Below, in pieces: positions 16,887-25,727 of a stretch of DNA of 64,000 nucleotides. Position 1 is the stretch's first letter. The number at the start of each line of letters is the position of its first letter. Position numbers and translations under genes: made by a program. Source of the stretch: Pseudomonas sp. R76 (GTDB taxonomy: Bacteria; Pseudomonadota; Gammaproteobacteria; Pseudomonadales; Pseudomonadaceae); contig NZ_CP019428.1 of NCBI RefSeq assembly GCF_009834565.1, positions 5,332,001-5,396,000 of the forward strand. Direction: 5' to 3'. The notes under the pieces were generated by a model that was given only the letters and a program-made list of their open reading frames with translations, ran no database searches and was not told where the DNA came from.

Positions 16887-17354
16887 TTACGACTGAGCGC
16901 GAGCCTGGTTACGCAGGGCTTTCACCTGGTCGTGGTTGCGTTGTGCGCCGTGGAACTGACGCTCAACCAGTTCGCGAATACCCAGCAGGTTGTGCTTGTT
17001 GATCTTCTCGATCGCTTCCTTGTAGGCCTTCAGTGCGTGGTCTTCACCGCGCTCGGCTTCGTTCAACACGGCCTCTTCATCTTTGCCGGTCACCAGCGAC
17101 TTCACGTCGACCCAGCCACGGTGCAGGGCACCCGCAACCGAACCGGATTCTTCCGGATCGCCGCCCAGCGCTCTGACTGCAGTTTGCAGTTCGGCAGCTG
17201 CGGTAGCGCAGTCGGTGGAGCGTTTCACGAACAGCGCTTTCAGCTCTGGGTGCTTGATGTCTTCAGCACAGGTGGCGAAGCCTTTCTGGCCGTCTTTGCT
17301 GGTCTCGATCAGGTCGTTAAGTACGGAGATCGATTCTTTATTGATGTCAGTCAT
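16887..17354 (-). CDS. DUF2383 four-helix-bundle protein (PA2169-like)
   Basis: A 155-residue, all-helical, ferritin-like protein. It begins MTDINKESISVLNDLIETSK and contains a conserved Glu/Asp-His pattern (ERGEDHALKAYKEAIE, ERQFHGAQRNHDQVKAL) that could bind metal. The family is widespread in pseudomonads and associated with stationary-phase or stress expression; its function is unknown. It is monocistronic, with a 206-bp AT-rich upstream region that has no gene. Confidence 0.85.
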   Translation of the reverse strand: MTDINKESISVLNDLIETSKDGQKGFATCAEDIKHPELKALFVKRSTDCATAAAELQTAVRALGGDPEESGSVAGALHRGWVDVKSLVTGKDEEAVLNEAERGEDHALKAYKEAIEKINKHNLLGIRELVERQFHGAQRNHDQVKALRNQARAQS

Positions 17355-17560
17355 TTTTCAATTCCTTGTGCGGGTTAAGAAACTTACCTTAATGATTGCA
17401 GCGCCCGTGCCAGGTTTTGAAAAACAAACTATTCCTTTATTTTCAATGACTTATAAATTATTGAACCATCTGTATGTACGTTATTTGCATGATCTGTCAT
17501 TTGGCCTTCATGCAGAATGCCTGTATTTTCGATGACTTCGACTCACCTCACTGAAGCGCC

Positions 17561-17797
17561 ATGAACCCCGAAAAACTCGAACTGCTGATCACCCGCGAAA
17601 TGCCTTTCGGCAAATACAAGGGGCGGATCATCGCCGACCTGCCCGGCCCTTACCTGAATTGGTTTGCCCGTGAAGGTTTCCCCCACGGCGAGCTGGGCGG
17701 GTTGCTGGCGTTGATGCAGGAAATCGACCACAACGGCCTGTCGGAACTGCTGGAACCGCTGCGCGCCAAACACGGCAAACCCGCCCCTCGCCATTAA
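17561..17797 (+). CDS. DUF3820 family small protein
   Basis: A 78-residue protein with the family core MPFGKYKGRIIADLPGPYLNW and FPHGELGGLLALMQEI. Such proteins have been described as putative quorum-sensing-regulated factors, and a similar short module occurs near exonuclease domains; the role here is unknown. It starts at ATG 17561 and ends 11 bp before the aminotransferase-like gene, suggesting one operon. Confidence 0.85.
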   Translation: MNPEKLELLITREMPFGKYKGRIIADLPGPYLNWFAREGFPHGELGGLLALMQEIDHNGLSELLEPLRAKHGKPAPRH

Positions 17798-17808
17798 GAG
17801 CCCACGCC

Positions 17809-18984
17809 ATGCCAAGGAATGCTGATAACGAACGTCACTGGCAAGCCATTGCCCAGCGCTATGAGCTGGAGCCCGGCCCGGTCAACCTGGAAAACGGCTA
17901 TTTCGGGCGCATGAGCCGCGCGGTCCGCGCGCAGTACCTGGAGCATGTGGCGTTTATTAACCGCAGCAACTCGCTGTATGTGCGCCAGCGCTTTGAGCAG
18001 GGTGAAAACGTCGAGATCCGTCGCCAACTGGCGGCCCTGATTGATGCCGACCCCGAGGCGATCGCCTTCACCCGCAACGCCACCGAGGCTTTGCAATCAC
18101 TCATCCGTAACTACAACTGCCTGCAACCCGGCGATCAAGTGCTGATCAGCGACCTGGAGTACGACACGGTCAAAGGCGCGATGCGCTGGTTGGCGGGCTA
18201 TCGCGGTGTTGAGGTTATTGAGATTTCCCACACTCACCCGTCCACTTTCGACAGCCTGCTGCAGACCTACCGCGATACGTTCGCCCAGTACCCACGCCTC
18301 AAGCTGATGGCCCTGACCCATGTGACCCACCGCACAGGCTTGGTGATGCCCGTCGAGGCGATTGCCAAGGCCGCGCGCGAGCATGGCGTTGATGTGATCC
18401 TCGATGGCGCCCACGCCTTGGGCCAGATTGAATTCAACCTCGCGCAGCTGGGCATTCAGTTTGCGGGCTTCAACTTGCATAAATGGATCGGTGCGCCGCT
18501 GACGCTGGGCTTTTTGTACATCGCCCCGGAGCGCCTTGCGGATATCGACCCGGACATGGGCGAGTTTCACTACCCAGCCACCGACGTACGCGCACGCACG
18601 TCGTACAGCACGCCGAATTTTCCGGCGCTGATGACCTTGCCGCTGGTGCTGGAAGAACATCGCGCCTTGGGTGGCTCGGCCGCCAAAGGCGCGCGGGTCA
18701 ATTACCTGCGCGATTTGTGGGTGAGCCAGGTGCGTGGGTTACCGGGAATTGAAGTACTCACCCCGGACGATCCACGGCTGTATTGCGGGATCACGGCGTT
18801 CAAGTTTGTTGGGCGGGATCAGCAGGTGATGGCGGATCGGTTGCTCGAGGATTACGGCTTGTTTACCACGACGCGCACGGGTGCGGCGTTTGGCACCTGT
18901 ATTCGGGTGACGCCGGGGCTGGTGACAACGGCGGCGGATATCGATGTATTGGTCGACGCGATTACCGCACTGAACAACGATTAA
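17809..18984 (+). CDS. Class V aminotransferase-fold PLP enzyme
   Basis: A 391-residue fold-type I PLP enzyme of the isopenicillin-N-epimerase/cysteine-desulfurase-like group. The PLP Lys is K225 in FNLHKWIGAPLTLG. The preceding DVILDGAHALGQIEFNL holds the Asp that pairs with the pyridine nitrogen, and the N-terminal ATEALQSLIRNY binds the phosphate. No Cys-loop typical of desulfurases is seen, so it may be an epimerase, lyase or aminotransferase of unknown substrate. It lies 11 bp after the DUF3820 gene and is followed by a REPIN. Confidence 0.85.
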   Translation: MPRNADNERHWQAIAQRYELEPGPVNLENGYFGRMSRAVRAQYLEHVAFINRSNSLYVRQRFEQGENVEIRRQLAALIDADPEAIAFTRNATEALQSLIRNYNCLQPGDQVLISDLEYDTVKGAMRWLAGYRGVEVIEISHTHPSTFDSLLQTYRDTFAQYPRLKLMALTHVTHRTGLVMPVEAIAKAAREHGVDVILDGAHALGQIEFNLAQLGIQFAGFNLHKWIGAPLTLGFLYIAPERLADIDPDMGEFHYPATDVRARTSYSTPNFPALMTLPLVLEEHRALGGSAAKGARVNYLRDLWVSQVRGLPGIEVLTPDDPRLYCGITAFKFVGRDQQVMADRLLEDYGLFTTTRTGAAFGTCIRVTPGLVTTAADIDVLVDAITALNND

Positions 18985-18987
18985 AAC

Positions 18988-19076
18988 TGTGGGAGCTGGC
19001 TTGCCTGCGATAGCGGTCTATCAATGAATACATCCCAAGCTGACCCACCGCCATCGCAGGCAAGCCAGCTCCCACA
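18988..19076. repeat. REPIN-like inverted pair (family A)
   Basis: TGTGGGAGCTGGCTTGCCTG with its inverse, between the convergent aminotransferase and eda genes. It starts one base after the aminotransferase stop region and is followed by a further AAGCCCGTTCCCACC fragment. Confidence 0.9.
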
Positions 19077-19117
19077 CAAGCCCGTTCCCACCTTTGGATT
19101 TGTGGTTTTTTACAGGC

Positions 19118-19151
19118 AAAAAAAAGCGGTACACCGACCAAGTGCACCGCA
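19118..19151 (-). terminator. Terminator of the zwf-pgl-eda operon
   Basis: Imperfect GCGGTACAC / GTGCACCGC stem. On the minus strand it is followed by eight T residues, 43 bp past the eda stop. Confidence 0.8.
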
Positions 19152-19193
19152 AAAATGCCGTTAAGCACAGCAACAACGATTCGATAAATCAGC

Positions 19194-19859
19194 TCAGTCC
19201 AGCAGCGCCAGCGCCTGTGCGGTAACTTCCTGGATGCGGGCCCAGTCGCCGTTCTTGACCCATTCCGGGTCGAGCATCCAGCTACCGCCCACGCACATCA
19301 CGTTTTTCAACGCCATGTAGCTCTTGATGTTGGCCGGGCCAACGCCGCCGGTTGGGCAGAATTTGACTTCGCCGAACGGGCCACCCAGGGCCTTGATCGC
19401 CGCGACGCCGCCGCTGACTTCCGCCGGGAACAGCTTGAAGCGGCGATAGCCCAGGCCATAGCCTTCCATGATGCCGGAGGCATTGCTGATGCCCGGCAGC
19501 AGTGGGATCGGGCTGTGCACCGAGGCTTCCAGCAGGTCGCGGGTAATGCCGGGGGTGACGATGAATTGCGAGCCGGCCACTTCGGCCGCTTCGAGCATGT
19601 GACGGTCGAGCACGGTGCCGGCACCGGTGCACAGTTCAGGGCGCTGCTCACGCAGGACCTGAATGGCCTTGAGGCCGAACTCGGAACGCAGGGTCACTTC
19701 CAGTGCGGTCAAACCGCCCGCTGCCAGGGCATCGGCCAGCGGCAGGATGTCCTGTTCGCGAGCGATGGTGATGACCGGCAGGATCCGCGCCTTGGCGCAG
19801 AGGCTGTCGATCAGGGCAACTTTATCCGCCATGGACACGGTCGGTTGAGGGCTTTTCAT
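19194..19859 (-). CDS. eda: 2-keto-3-deoxy-6-phosphogluconate aldolase
   Basis: Last enzyme of the Entner-Doudoroff pathway; splits KDPG into pyruvate and glyceraldehyde-3-phosphate. The class I aldolase residues are seen: Glu in LEVTLRS (E54) and the Schiff-base Lys in RRFKLFPAE (K142), plus phosphate-binding CPTGGVGPANI. At 221 residues it fits the family. I use ATG 19859 because AAGGA lies nine bases upstream and the length matches Pseudomonas Eda. An ATG at 19880 that overlaps the pgl stop (ATGA) is the alternative. It is the third gene of zwf-pgl-eda. Confidence 0.95.
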   Translation of the reverse strand: MKSPQPTVSMADKVALIDSLCAKARILPVITIAREQDILPLADALAAGGLTALEVTLRSEFGLKAIQVLREQRPELCTGAGTVLDRHMLEAAEVAGSQFIVTPGITRDLLEASVHSPIPLLPGISNASGIMEGYGLGYRRFKLFPAEVSGGVAAIKALGGPFGEVKFCPTGGVGPANIKSYMALKNVMCVGGSWMLDPEWVKNGDWARIQEVTAQALALLD

Positions 19860-19876
19860 AGCGGCTGATCCTTGGC

Positions 19877-20590
19877 TCATGGGCACCAGTAAATCTCTAA
19901 AGTAGGTTGCAAAAACGCGCGAATCGGCATGGCAGCAACGTCGTCACTGGCCAGCGCGGCGCTCAAGGTGGTCAATTTCGAGCTGCCGGAAATCGACAGC
20001 ACGGTGTAGTGGGCCGTGGCCAGCAACGCGCGACTCATGGTCAGGCGCTGGTGCGGCACGGTCGGCGCCAGCATCGGCCAGCAACGGCGGGTGCCGTCGG
20101 CCTTCAGTGCCTCGCCCAGGTTGGGGCTGTTGGGGAACAGCGATGCGGTGTGGCCGTCATCGCCCATGCCGAGTACCAGCACATCAATGGCGGGCAACTC
20201 TGCCAACTGGCGATCGGCCAGTTCGGCGGCGTCTTCAAGATTCGCGGCAACGTTGTACAGGCTGAGGAACTTGGCCTTGGCGGCCGGGCCTTGCAGCAAG
20301 TACTTCTTCAACAGGCCGGCATTGCTGTCGGCGTGTTCCACCGGCACCCAGCGCTCGTCGGCGAGGGTGATGGTGACCTTGGACCAGTCCAGGCCTTGCT
20401 TGGCCAGGTTCTGGAAAAACGCCACGGGGCTGCGGCCACCGGACACCACCAGGGTCGCTTCGCCACGTGCACTGATGGCCGCGCGCAGTTGCTCGGCCAC
20501 GTCATTGGCCAGGCCGTCGGCCAGCAGCACAGGCGTGCGGTACTCATGGGCAGTGACGCCCTGAGGCAGTTTCAATTCAGATATCGCCAT
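19877..20590 (-). CDS. pgl: 6-phosphogluconolactonase
   Basis: Hydrolyses 6-phosphogluconolactone to 6-phosphogluconate. The family pattern is present: [15 protein letters not shown] near the N-terminus, TLADERWVP, and [20 protein letters not shown]. At 237 residues it is of usual length. The ATG at 20588-20590 (MAISELK) has GGGAGGT six bases upstream, inside the end of zwf, giving a 14-bp overlap and translational coupling. Confidence 0.95.
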   Translation of the reverse strand: MAISELKLPQGVTAHEYRTPVLLADGLANDVAEQLRAAISARGEATLVVSGGRSPVAFFQNLAKQGLDWSKVTITLADERWVPVEHADSNAGLLKKYLLQGPAAKAKFLSLYNVAANLEDAAELADRQLAELPAIDVLVLGMGDDGHTASLFPNSPNLGEALKADGTRRCWPMLAPTVPHQRLTMSRALLATAHYTVLSISGSSKLTTLSAALASDDVAAMPIRAFLQPTLEIYWCP

Positions 20591-22043
20591 ACCACGACCT
20601 CCCATCCCGCGTGATCAGTGCAATCGAGCTCATCGGCCCCCACGACCCGGCCGCGTACGGCTTGGGCGCATCACCGGATTTTTTCCACCCGGCGATCAAC
20701 TGGTCACACCACTTCCACGCGGCTTCGATTTCATCTTTGCGAACAAACAGGTTCTGATTGCCGCGCATCACTTCCAGCAACAACCGCTCGTAGGCATCCG
20801 GAATACGGGCGCTGCGGTAGGTGTCGGAAAAATTCAGTTGCAGCGGGCCACTGCGCAGCTGCATGCCCTTGTCCAGGCCCTGCTCCTTGGTCATCACACG
20901 CAAGGAAATACCTTCGTCCGGTTGCAGGCGGATGATCAGTTTGTTGCTGATCTGCAGGCGCTGCTCGGGGGCGAAGATGTAGTGGGACGGTTCCTTGAAG
21001 TGGATGACGATCTGCGACAGCTTTTGCGGCATGCGCTTGCCGGTCCGCAGGTAGAACGGCACCCCGGCCCAACGCCAGTTGCGAATATCGGCACGCAGGG
21101 CGACGAAGGTTTCGGTATCGCTCTGGGTGTTGGAATTCTCTTCTTCCAGGTAACCCGGCACTGCCTTGCCGGCGCTGTAACCGGCGATGTACTGGCCACG
21201 CACCACTTGCGTGGTCAGGCCGTCCGGGCTGATCGGCGCCAGGGCCTTGAGCACCTTGACCTTCTCGTCACGGATGCTGTCGGCGGACAAGTCGGCCGGC
21301 GGGTCCATGGCGATCAGGCAAAGCAGCTGCAACAGGTGGTTCTGGATCATGTCGCGCAGCTGGCCGGCCTTGTCGAAGTAACCCCAACGGCCTTCGATAC
21401 CGACCTGCTCGGCCACGGTGATTTCCACGTGGGAAATGTAATTCTGGTTCCACTGGGTTTCGAACAGGCTGTTGGCGAAACGCAGCGCAATAAGGTTCTG
21501 GACCGTCTCTTTGCCCAGGTAGTGGTCGATGCGGTAGGTGCGGTTTTCCGGGAAAAACTGCGCCACGGCGTCGTTGACCTTGCGCGAGGATTCCAGGTCC
21601 GAACCAATCGGCTTTTCCAGCACGACGCGGGTGTTTTCCGCCAGGCCGACCTTGGACAGGTTCTCGCAGATCGCGCCGTACACCGCCGCCGGGGTGGCGA
21701 AGTAGGCAATCAGGCGTTGTTCGGTGCCGGCGATTTCAGCCAGGGCCACGTAGTCGTCGGCCTTCATGAAGTCGACGTGTACATAGGTCAGCCGCGCCAG
21801 GAAACGCTGAGCGATGGCTTCGTCCAGTTCCTTGCCGACGTATTTACGCAGTTCTTTTTCGATATGCGCCAGGTGCTGCTGCTCGGAACCGGCTTCACGG
21901 GCCAGGGCCAGGATGCGCGTGTCGTCGTGCAGGAGCCCTGCGCCGTCCAGCTGATAGAGGGCAGGAAATAACTTGCGCAGCGCCAGATCACCCAACGCGC
22001 CAAACAGGGCAAAGGTGCAGGGTTCTACGGTTATCGAAGGCAT
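20577..22043 (-). CDS. zwf: Glucose-6-phosphate 1-dehydrogenase
   Basis: Oxidises glucose-6-phosphate to 6-phosphogluconolactone with NADP+ or NAD+. It has the nucleotide-binding [12 protein letters not shown] (residues 14-25), EKPIG (143-147) and the active-site signature RIDHYLGKE (171-179) with catalytic His. At 488 residues it is normal. It is first in the zwf-pgl-eda operon and divergent from hexR. A HexR-like operator lies at 22109-22124, and an AAnAAnAA motif sits six bases upstream of the start codon. Confidence 0.97.
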   Translation of the reverse strand: MPSITVEPCTFALFGALGDLALRKLFPALYQLDGAGLLHDDTRILALAREAGSEQQHLAHIEKELRKYVGKELDEAIAQRFLARLTYVHVDFMKADDYVALAEIAGTEQRLIAYFATPAAVYGAICENLSKVGLAENTRVVLEKPIGSDLESSRKVNDAVAQFFPENRTYRIDHYLGKETVQNLIALRFANSLFETQWNQNYISHVEITVAEQVGIEGRWGYFDKAGQLRDMIQNHLLQLLCLIAMDPPADLSADSIRDEKVKVLKALAPISPDGLTTQVVRGQYIAGYSAGKAVPGYLEEENSNTQSDTETFVALRADIRNWRWAGVPFYLRTGKRMPQKLSQIVIHFKEPSHYIFAPEQRLQISNKLIIRLQPDEGISLRVMTKEQGLDKGMQLRSGPLQLNFSDTYRSARIPDAYERLLLEVMRGNQNLFVRKDEIEAAWKWCDQLIAGWKKSGDAPKPYAAGSWGPMSSIALITRDGRSWYGDI

Positions 22044-22048
22044 GATGT

Positions 22049-22056
22049 TTGTTCTT
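22049..22056 (-). promoter_or_regulatory. Candidate Crc/Hfq (CA) motif at the zwf ribosome site
   Basis: AAGAACAA on the minus strand, matching AAnAAnAA, immediately upstream of the zwf ATG. Known Crc/Hfq targets carry such motifs next to the start codon to block translation during catabolite repression. Confidence 0.5.
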
Positions 22057-22108
22057 TTATCAAGTTAAGCTACAAATACCTTTTTTCAAGGCATCACTCA
22101 AGGAAAAA

Positions 22109-22124
22109 TGTAGTAATAACCACA
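22109..22124. promoter_or_regulatory. Candidate HexR operator in the zwf-hexR divergent region
   Basis: TGTAGTAATAACCACA: near-palindrome with arms TGTAGT/ACCACA (one mismatch), close to the HexR consensus TGTARTWWWATTACA. It lies 66 bp upstream of zwf and 130 bp upstream of hexR, as expected for HexR control of zwf and perhaps itself. Confidence 0.65.
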
Positions 22125-22253
22125 ACATTTTCCCAAAATATGCATTCCGAGTGGTGGTGTTCAGCTACCCTCAGTAGGATAGGCCACCGCAAAGGGCCAC
22201 TCGTCGATTGGCTACCGCCCTTAATTTGCATCGTCGCCCGAAGGAAAGACTGA

Positions 22254-23123
22254 ATGGACCGCGTGCGAAATCTTCTGGAACAAATCCGGAACCGCCTCGA
22301 AGAATTGAACAAGGCCGAGAAAAAAGTCGCCGAGGTCATCCTGCTCAACCCACAGCAGGCGACCCGCTTCTCTATCGCCGCCCTCGCCCAAGCCGCCTCG
22401 GTCAGTGAACCGACGGTCAACCGCTTCTGCCGTTCATTCGGCGTCAGTGGCTACCCTGAACTTAAATTGCAGCTGGCGCAAAGTTTGGCCAGTGGTGCGG
22501 CGTATGTCAGCCGTGCCGTGGAAGCCGATGATAACCCCGAGGCGTACACGCAGAAGATCTTCGGCAGCGCCATTGCCTCGCTGGACAGCGCCTGCCAGGC
22601 TCTGGACCCGGCCCTGATCAGCAAGGCCGTGGACCTGTTGATCCAGGCGCGGCAGATCCACTTCTTCGGCCTGGGTGCTTCGGCGCCGGTGGCCATGGAT
22701 GCGCTGCACAAGTTCTTCCGCTTCAACCTGGCGGTCACCGCCCATGCCGACGTGCTGATGCAGCGCATGATCGCGTCGGTGGCGCACACCGGCGAGCTGT
22801 TCGTGATTATTTCCTACACCGGGCGTACCCGCGAGCTGGTGGAAGTGGCGCGTATAGCGCGGGAAAACGGTGCGTCGGTGCTGGGCGTAACTGCCGAGAA
22901 CTCGCCATTGGCCAAGGCCAGTACGGTGAGCTTGAACATTCCGTTGCCGGAAGACACCGACATCTACATGCCGATGACGTCGCGGATCATCCAACTGACG
23001 GTGCTGGATGTGCTGGCCACCGGCATGACCTTGCGCCGTGGCGTGGATTTCCAGCCGCATTTGCGCAAGATCAAAGAGAGCTTGAATGACAGCCGGTATC
23101 CGGTTGGGGATGAGTTTAACTAG
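22254..23123 (+). CDS. hexR: HexR, RpiR-family repressor of glucose metabolism genes
   Basis: A 289-residue regulator with an N-terminal RpiR helix-turn-helix ([16 protein letters not shown]...[24 protein letters not shown], residues about 18-62) and a C-terminal SIS sugar-phosphate domain ([46 protein letters not shown]). HexR proteins bind KDPG and then release zwf, edd and gap operators. It is divergent from zwf with the expected operator between them. Here edd/glk and gap are not adjacent and must lie elsewhere. Confidence 0.95.
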   Translation: MDRVRNLLEQIRNRLEELNKAEKKVAEVILLNPQQATRFSIAALAQAASVSEPTVNRFCRSFGVSGYPELKLQLAQSLASGAAYVSRAVEADDNPEAYTQKIFGSAIASLDSACQALDPALISKAVDLLIQARQIHFFGLGASAPVAMDALHKFFRFNLAVTAHADVLMQRMIASVAHTGELFVIISYTGRTRELVEVARIARENGASVLGVTAENSPLAKASTVSLNIPLPEDTDIYMPMTSRIIQLTVLDVLATGMTLRRGVDFQPHLRKIKESLNDSRYPVGDEFN

Positions 23124-23128
23124 TTCCA

Positions 23129-23233
23129 GATCGTTCCCACGCTCTGCGTGGGAATGCATCCTGTGACGCTCCGCGTCACGAGCGGACGCAGAGCGTCCAA
23201 GGCGGCATTCCCACGCGGAGCGTGGGAACGATC
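23129..23233. repeat. Four-hairpin intergenic repeat (family B), copy 3
   Basis: GATCGTTCCCACGCTCTGCG and its inverse as outer arms, with inner GACGCTCCGCGTC arms. It fills the whole space between the convergent hexR and mutarotase genes. Its right end GATCA supplies the mutarotase stop codon. Confidence 0.87.
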
Positions 23234-24077
23234 ATGCCCCAGCCCTTGCCTGCAAACTCAGATGCGCCCTCTCCCCCGGCGCCAAGCTGGCCCCGGCCAT
23301 CGCCGACTCCACGCACACAAACCCCGCCGCCTCGTTAAAGCTCACGCCCAACAAAGGTCGGCTGCCCGGGTGCCACACCACCGTGTCGGCGCTGTCGCCG
23401 GTGTCGATGCACAGCTCGCGCTGCCAGGCATGGTCCTTGAGGTGTAATTCCCCGTCATGCTGGAACACCCGCTGGCAGCCGCCATCCACGCGGAGCTCGC
23501 CTTCCTGCTGGCAAACCTGGCGATTGAGCTGGTCATAACCTTGCGCGCCGTCGAGCCCAGACAGCGCTATCTCACCGACATTGCCGATACGCCAATAGGC
23601 GTGCAAAGCATGGCTCAACTGGCACGGCAACTCGTCCTGATGCTCGGTGCACAGGCGCAGTTCCAGGGTTTCGCCCAGGTGTGCGTGCAGGTCGACCTGC
23701 CAGTCGCACAGCTGCAATTGCCAGTGCAGGCGTACGCCATCGTCGTCGGCGCTGCTGTCGAGCAGCTTCCAGTCGATCAACCGCGCCCAGCCATGGGACG
23801 GCCACGCGTTTTCGCTCGGGTGGCGCCCATACCACGGCCAGCACACCGGCACGCCGCCACGGATGGCGCCGACTTGCGGCCACTTGGCCGCACACCACAG
23901 CCAGGGTTTCTGGCCACGCGGTTGAAAGTGCAGCAATTGCGCGCCCTGGCGACTGAACACCGCCTGGCACAGCGGATGGTCAATCACCAACACGTCGCGC
24001 ATCTGAAAGCGCTCCCAGGCGAACACCGGTTGTTCGCGCAGGGATTTGAAAAAGCGTTGCAGCGGATGCTCATGCAT
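23232..24077 (-). CDS. D-hexose-6-phosphate mutarotase (aldose-1-epimerase family)
   Basis: A 281-residue protein of the galactose-mutarotase superfamily, YeaD type, expected to interconvert alpha and beta glucose-6-phosphate. Visible features are GAQLLHFQPRGQKPWLW, IRGGVPVCWPWYG, the catalytic-His segment SHALHAYWRIG and a late Glu in GVSFNEAAGFVCVE. The order and length fit YeaD. It sits between hexR and oprB, the position of a homologous gene in other pseudomonads, which supports a role in glucose metabolism. The stop codon lies in the flanking repeat. Confidence 0.87.
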   Translation of the reverse strand: MHEHPLQRFFKSLREQPVFAWERFQMRDVLVIDHPLCQAVFSRQGAQLLHFQPRGQKPWLWCAAKWPQVGAIRGGVPVCWPWYGRHPSENAWPSHGWARLIDWKLLDSSADDDGVRLHWQLQLCDWQVDLHAHLGETLELRLCTEHQDELPCQLSHALHAYWRIGNVGEIALSGLDGAQGYDQLNRQVCQQEGELRVDGGCQRVFQHDGELHLKDHAWQRELCIDTGDSADTVVWHPGSRPLLGVSFNEAAGFVCVESAMAGASLAPGERAHLSLQARAGA

Positions 24078-24121
24078 GTGCCACGGTCCTGAAATTCAGT
24101 GTTGCTCAAGCTTGGTTACCC

Positions 24122-24208
24122 TGTGGGAGCTGGCTTGCCTGCGATGGCATCGCCTCGGCCATCCAGGCAGACCGCATCGTTCGCATCGCAGGCAAGCCAG
24201 CTCCCACA
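24122..24208. repeat. REPIN-like inverted pair (family A)
   Basis: TGTGGGAGCTGGCTTGCCTG with its inverse, between oprB and the mutarotase gene, just past the oprB terminator. Confidence 0.9.
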
Positions 24209-24228
24209 GGGGTAGTGCAGCGCGACCC

Positions 24229-24258
24229 AAAAAAAAGCGGATAGCCATGGCTACCCGC
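24229..24258 (-). terminator. Rho-independent terminator of oprB
   Basis: GCGGATAGCC-AT-GGCTACCCGC stem. On the minus strand it is followed by eight T residues, 38 bp beyond the oprB stop. Confidence 0.85.
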
Positions 24259-24296
24259 AAAATGCGCACAGAGAGAAGGAGCTTATCGCAACAGCG

Positions 24297-25643
24297 TTAG
24301 AACGTAGACTGAATTTTCAGGCCCGCCACTACCGCGTTGTCGACTTGTTTCACACCGCCTGGGTTGGCGACGTATTGCAGGTTAGGACGCACGGTCAGCC
24401 AGTTGGTAACGTGGATGCCGTAGTTGAGTTCGACGTTGTACTCAGTGTTACGCAGCGGTGCGTAGCCCGCTTGATCGTAATCAGTGAAGCCACCAGCCGC
24501 ATTGAGCAACTCAGCGGTTTTCTTCACGTCACTGTTGGCGTGGATACGCGACACACCGATACCGACGTCATCCTTGGTACGCGAGTCGAATGGCCCTTTG
24601 TACACAAGCATCAACGACTGGTAGTTGTCGACCAGGTTGGTGTCTTTGTCGTGGAAGGTCACGTTGGCCGCGATGTTCAGACCGCGGGAAGCGTCGCCAT
24701 TGTGCGTGGTGAGTTGTTGTTGCAGAACACCCCAGTAGCCGCTTTTGCTGCTGCGAACGCGGAAGGCTGCGCCGGTGGTGCCAGCATCACCGCCATTGAC
24801 GTCTTCACGTACGTCGGTGGCATCGGCAGTACTCTTGTAGTAACCCACACGGTATTCGCCCGGCAGGCCATTGACCTTCGGCGACCAGACCAATTCCACC
24901 GGCAATACGGTGCCCTTGGTGCCGCTGCCGCTGAGCTTGAAGCCGTTGCCGTGCTCCAGCTGCGATGGGTTCTGGTTGTACGCACCGATTTGCGCATACA
25001 GCTCAGGCGTGATGTTGTACTTCACGCGGATCGCCGCCTGGCTGACAGGCCAGTTGTACCAGGTGTTTACATAGTTACCCACTTGCGAACCGCAGAACGA
25101 CAGGTTCTGGAAGTCGCATGGGAAGGTGTTGAAGTCTTCGCCTTCACCGAAGTAACCGAGCTTCACGTCCAGCTTGTTGTCGAACATCTGGTGCTGGATC
25201 CAGAACTGGGTCAGACGCACCATGTGGCCACGGCCATCAACTTCTTGAGACGAACTCAAGGTGCCGGCACGCGGGTCACCAATACGGTCATTGGAGATGT
25301 TCGCGCCATTACGGTTGGTCAGTTGGATCTTGGCCTGAGTGTTATCCCAGCCAAACAGCTTTTGCAGATCCAGTGCTACGCCCAGACCGAACTGGTCAGC
25401 GTAACGGGCAGTTTTGTCGTCGTTGTAGCCGCCGCGAAGGTTGGCGCCCACTTCCCCAACGTAGTCAGCCTTGATGTCGATACCTTGCTCAATGAGCTTG
25501 GTCCGCTCGCCGCCCCAATCGCCCGTCATCCACTTGGAATCGGAGCTGAATGCATCGGCCGCCATCGCATTGGCGGACAATACCAGGGCTGCTGCTGCTG
25601 ACAGTTGGCAGAGCAGCCGGGTGTTGTTGTGTTGCTTTTTCAT
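24297..25643 (-). CDS. oprB: Carbohydrate-selective outer-membrane porin OprB
   Basis: Glucose-inducible porin of 448 residues that lets glucose and related sugars cross the outer membrane. The signal peptide (LCQLSAAAALVLSANAMAADA) precedes the mature MTGDWGGERTKLIEQGIDIKADYVGEV, the family hallmark. It ends with ...GLKIQSTF, the terminal Phe of outer-membrane barrels. It lies 84 bp downstream of gtsD. Its leader carries an AACAATAA Crc-type motif 17-24 bases upstream of the ATG and two direct TTTTTATCTAA repeats 22 bp apart, so it probably has its own promoter as well as read-through from gts. Confidence 0.95.
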   Translation of the reverse strand: MKKQHNNTRLLCQLSAAAALVLSANAMAADAFSSDSKWMTGDWGGERTKLIEQGIDIKADYVGEVGANLRGGYNDDKTARYADQFGLGVALDLQKLFGWDNTQAKIQLTNRNGANISNDRIGDPRAGTLSSSQEVDGRGHMVRLTQFWIQHQMFDNKLDVKLGYFGEGEDFNTFPCDFQNLSFCGSQVGNYVNTWYNWPVSQAAIRVKYNITPELYAQIGAYNQNPSQLEHGNGFKLSGSGTKGTVLPVELVWSPKVNGLPGEYRVGYYKSTADATDVREDVNGGDAGTTGAAFRVRSSKSGYWGVLQQQLTTHNGDASRGLNIAANVTFHDKDTNLVDNYQSLMLVYKGPFDSRTKDDVGIGVSRIHANSDVKKTAELLNAAGGFTDYDQAGYAPLRNTEYNVELNYGIHVTNWLTVRPNLQYVANPGGVKQVDNAVVAGLKIQSTF

Positions 25644-25659
25644 CCCTACATCCTCGTCT

Positions 25660-25667
25660 TTATTGTT
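25660..25667 (-). promoter_or_regulatory. Candidate Crc/Hfq (CA) motif in the oprB leader
   Basis: AACAATAA on the minus strand, matching AAnAAnAA, just upstream of the GAGGA ribosome site of oprB. Confidence 0.5.
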
Positions 25668-25676
25668 ATTAAACTG

Positions 25677-25709
25677 TTTTTATCTAACGCGGGTTACATT
25701 TTTATCTAA
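25677..25709. promoter_or_regulatory. Paired direct repeats upstream of oprB
   Basis: Two copies of TTTTTATCTAA at 25677-25687 and 25699-25709, 22 bp (two helical turns) apart. Same-face direct repeats are usual for OmpR-family response regulators. GltR is a candidate, but this is inference. Confidence 0.4.
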
Positions 25710-25727
25710 AACAACAGGTTACCTGCT

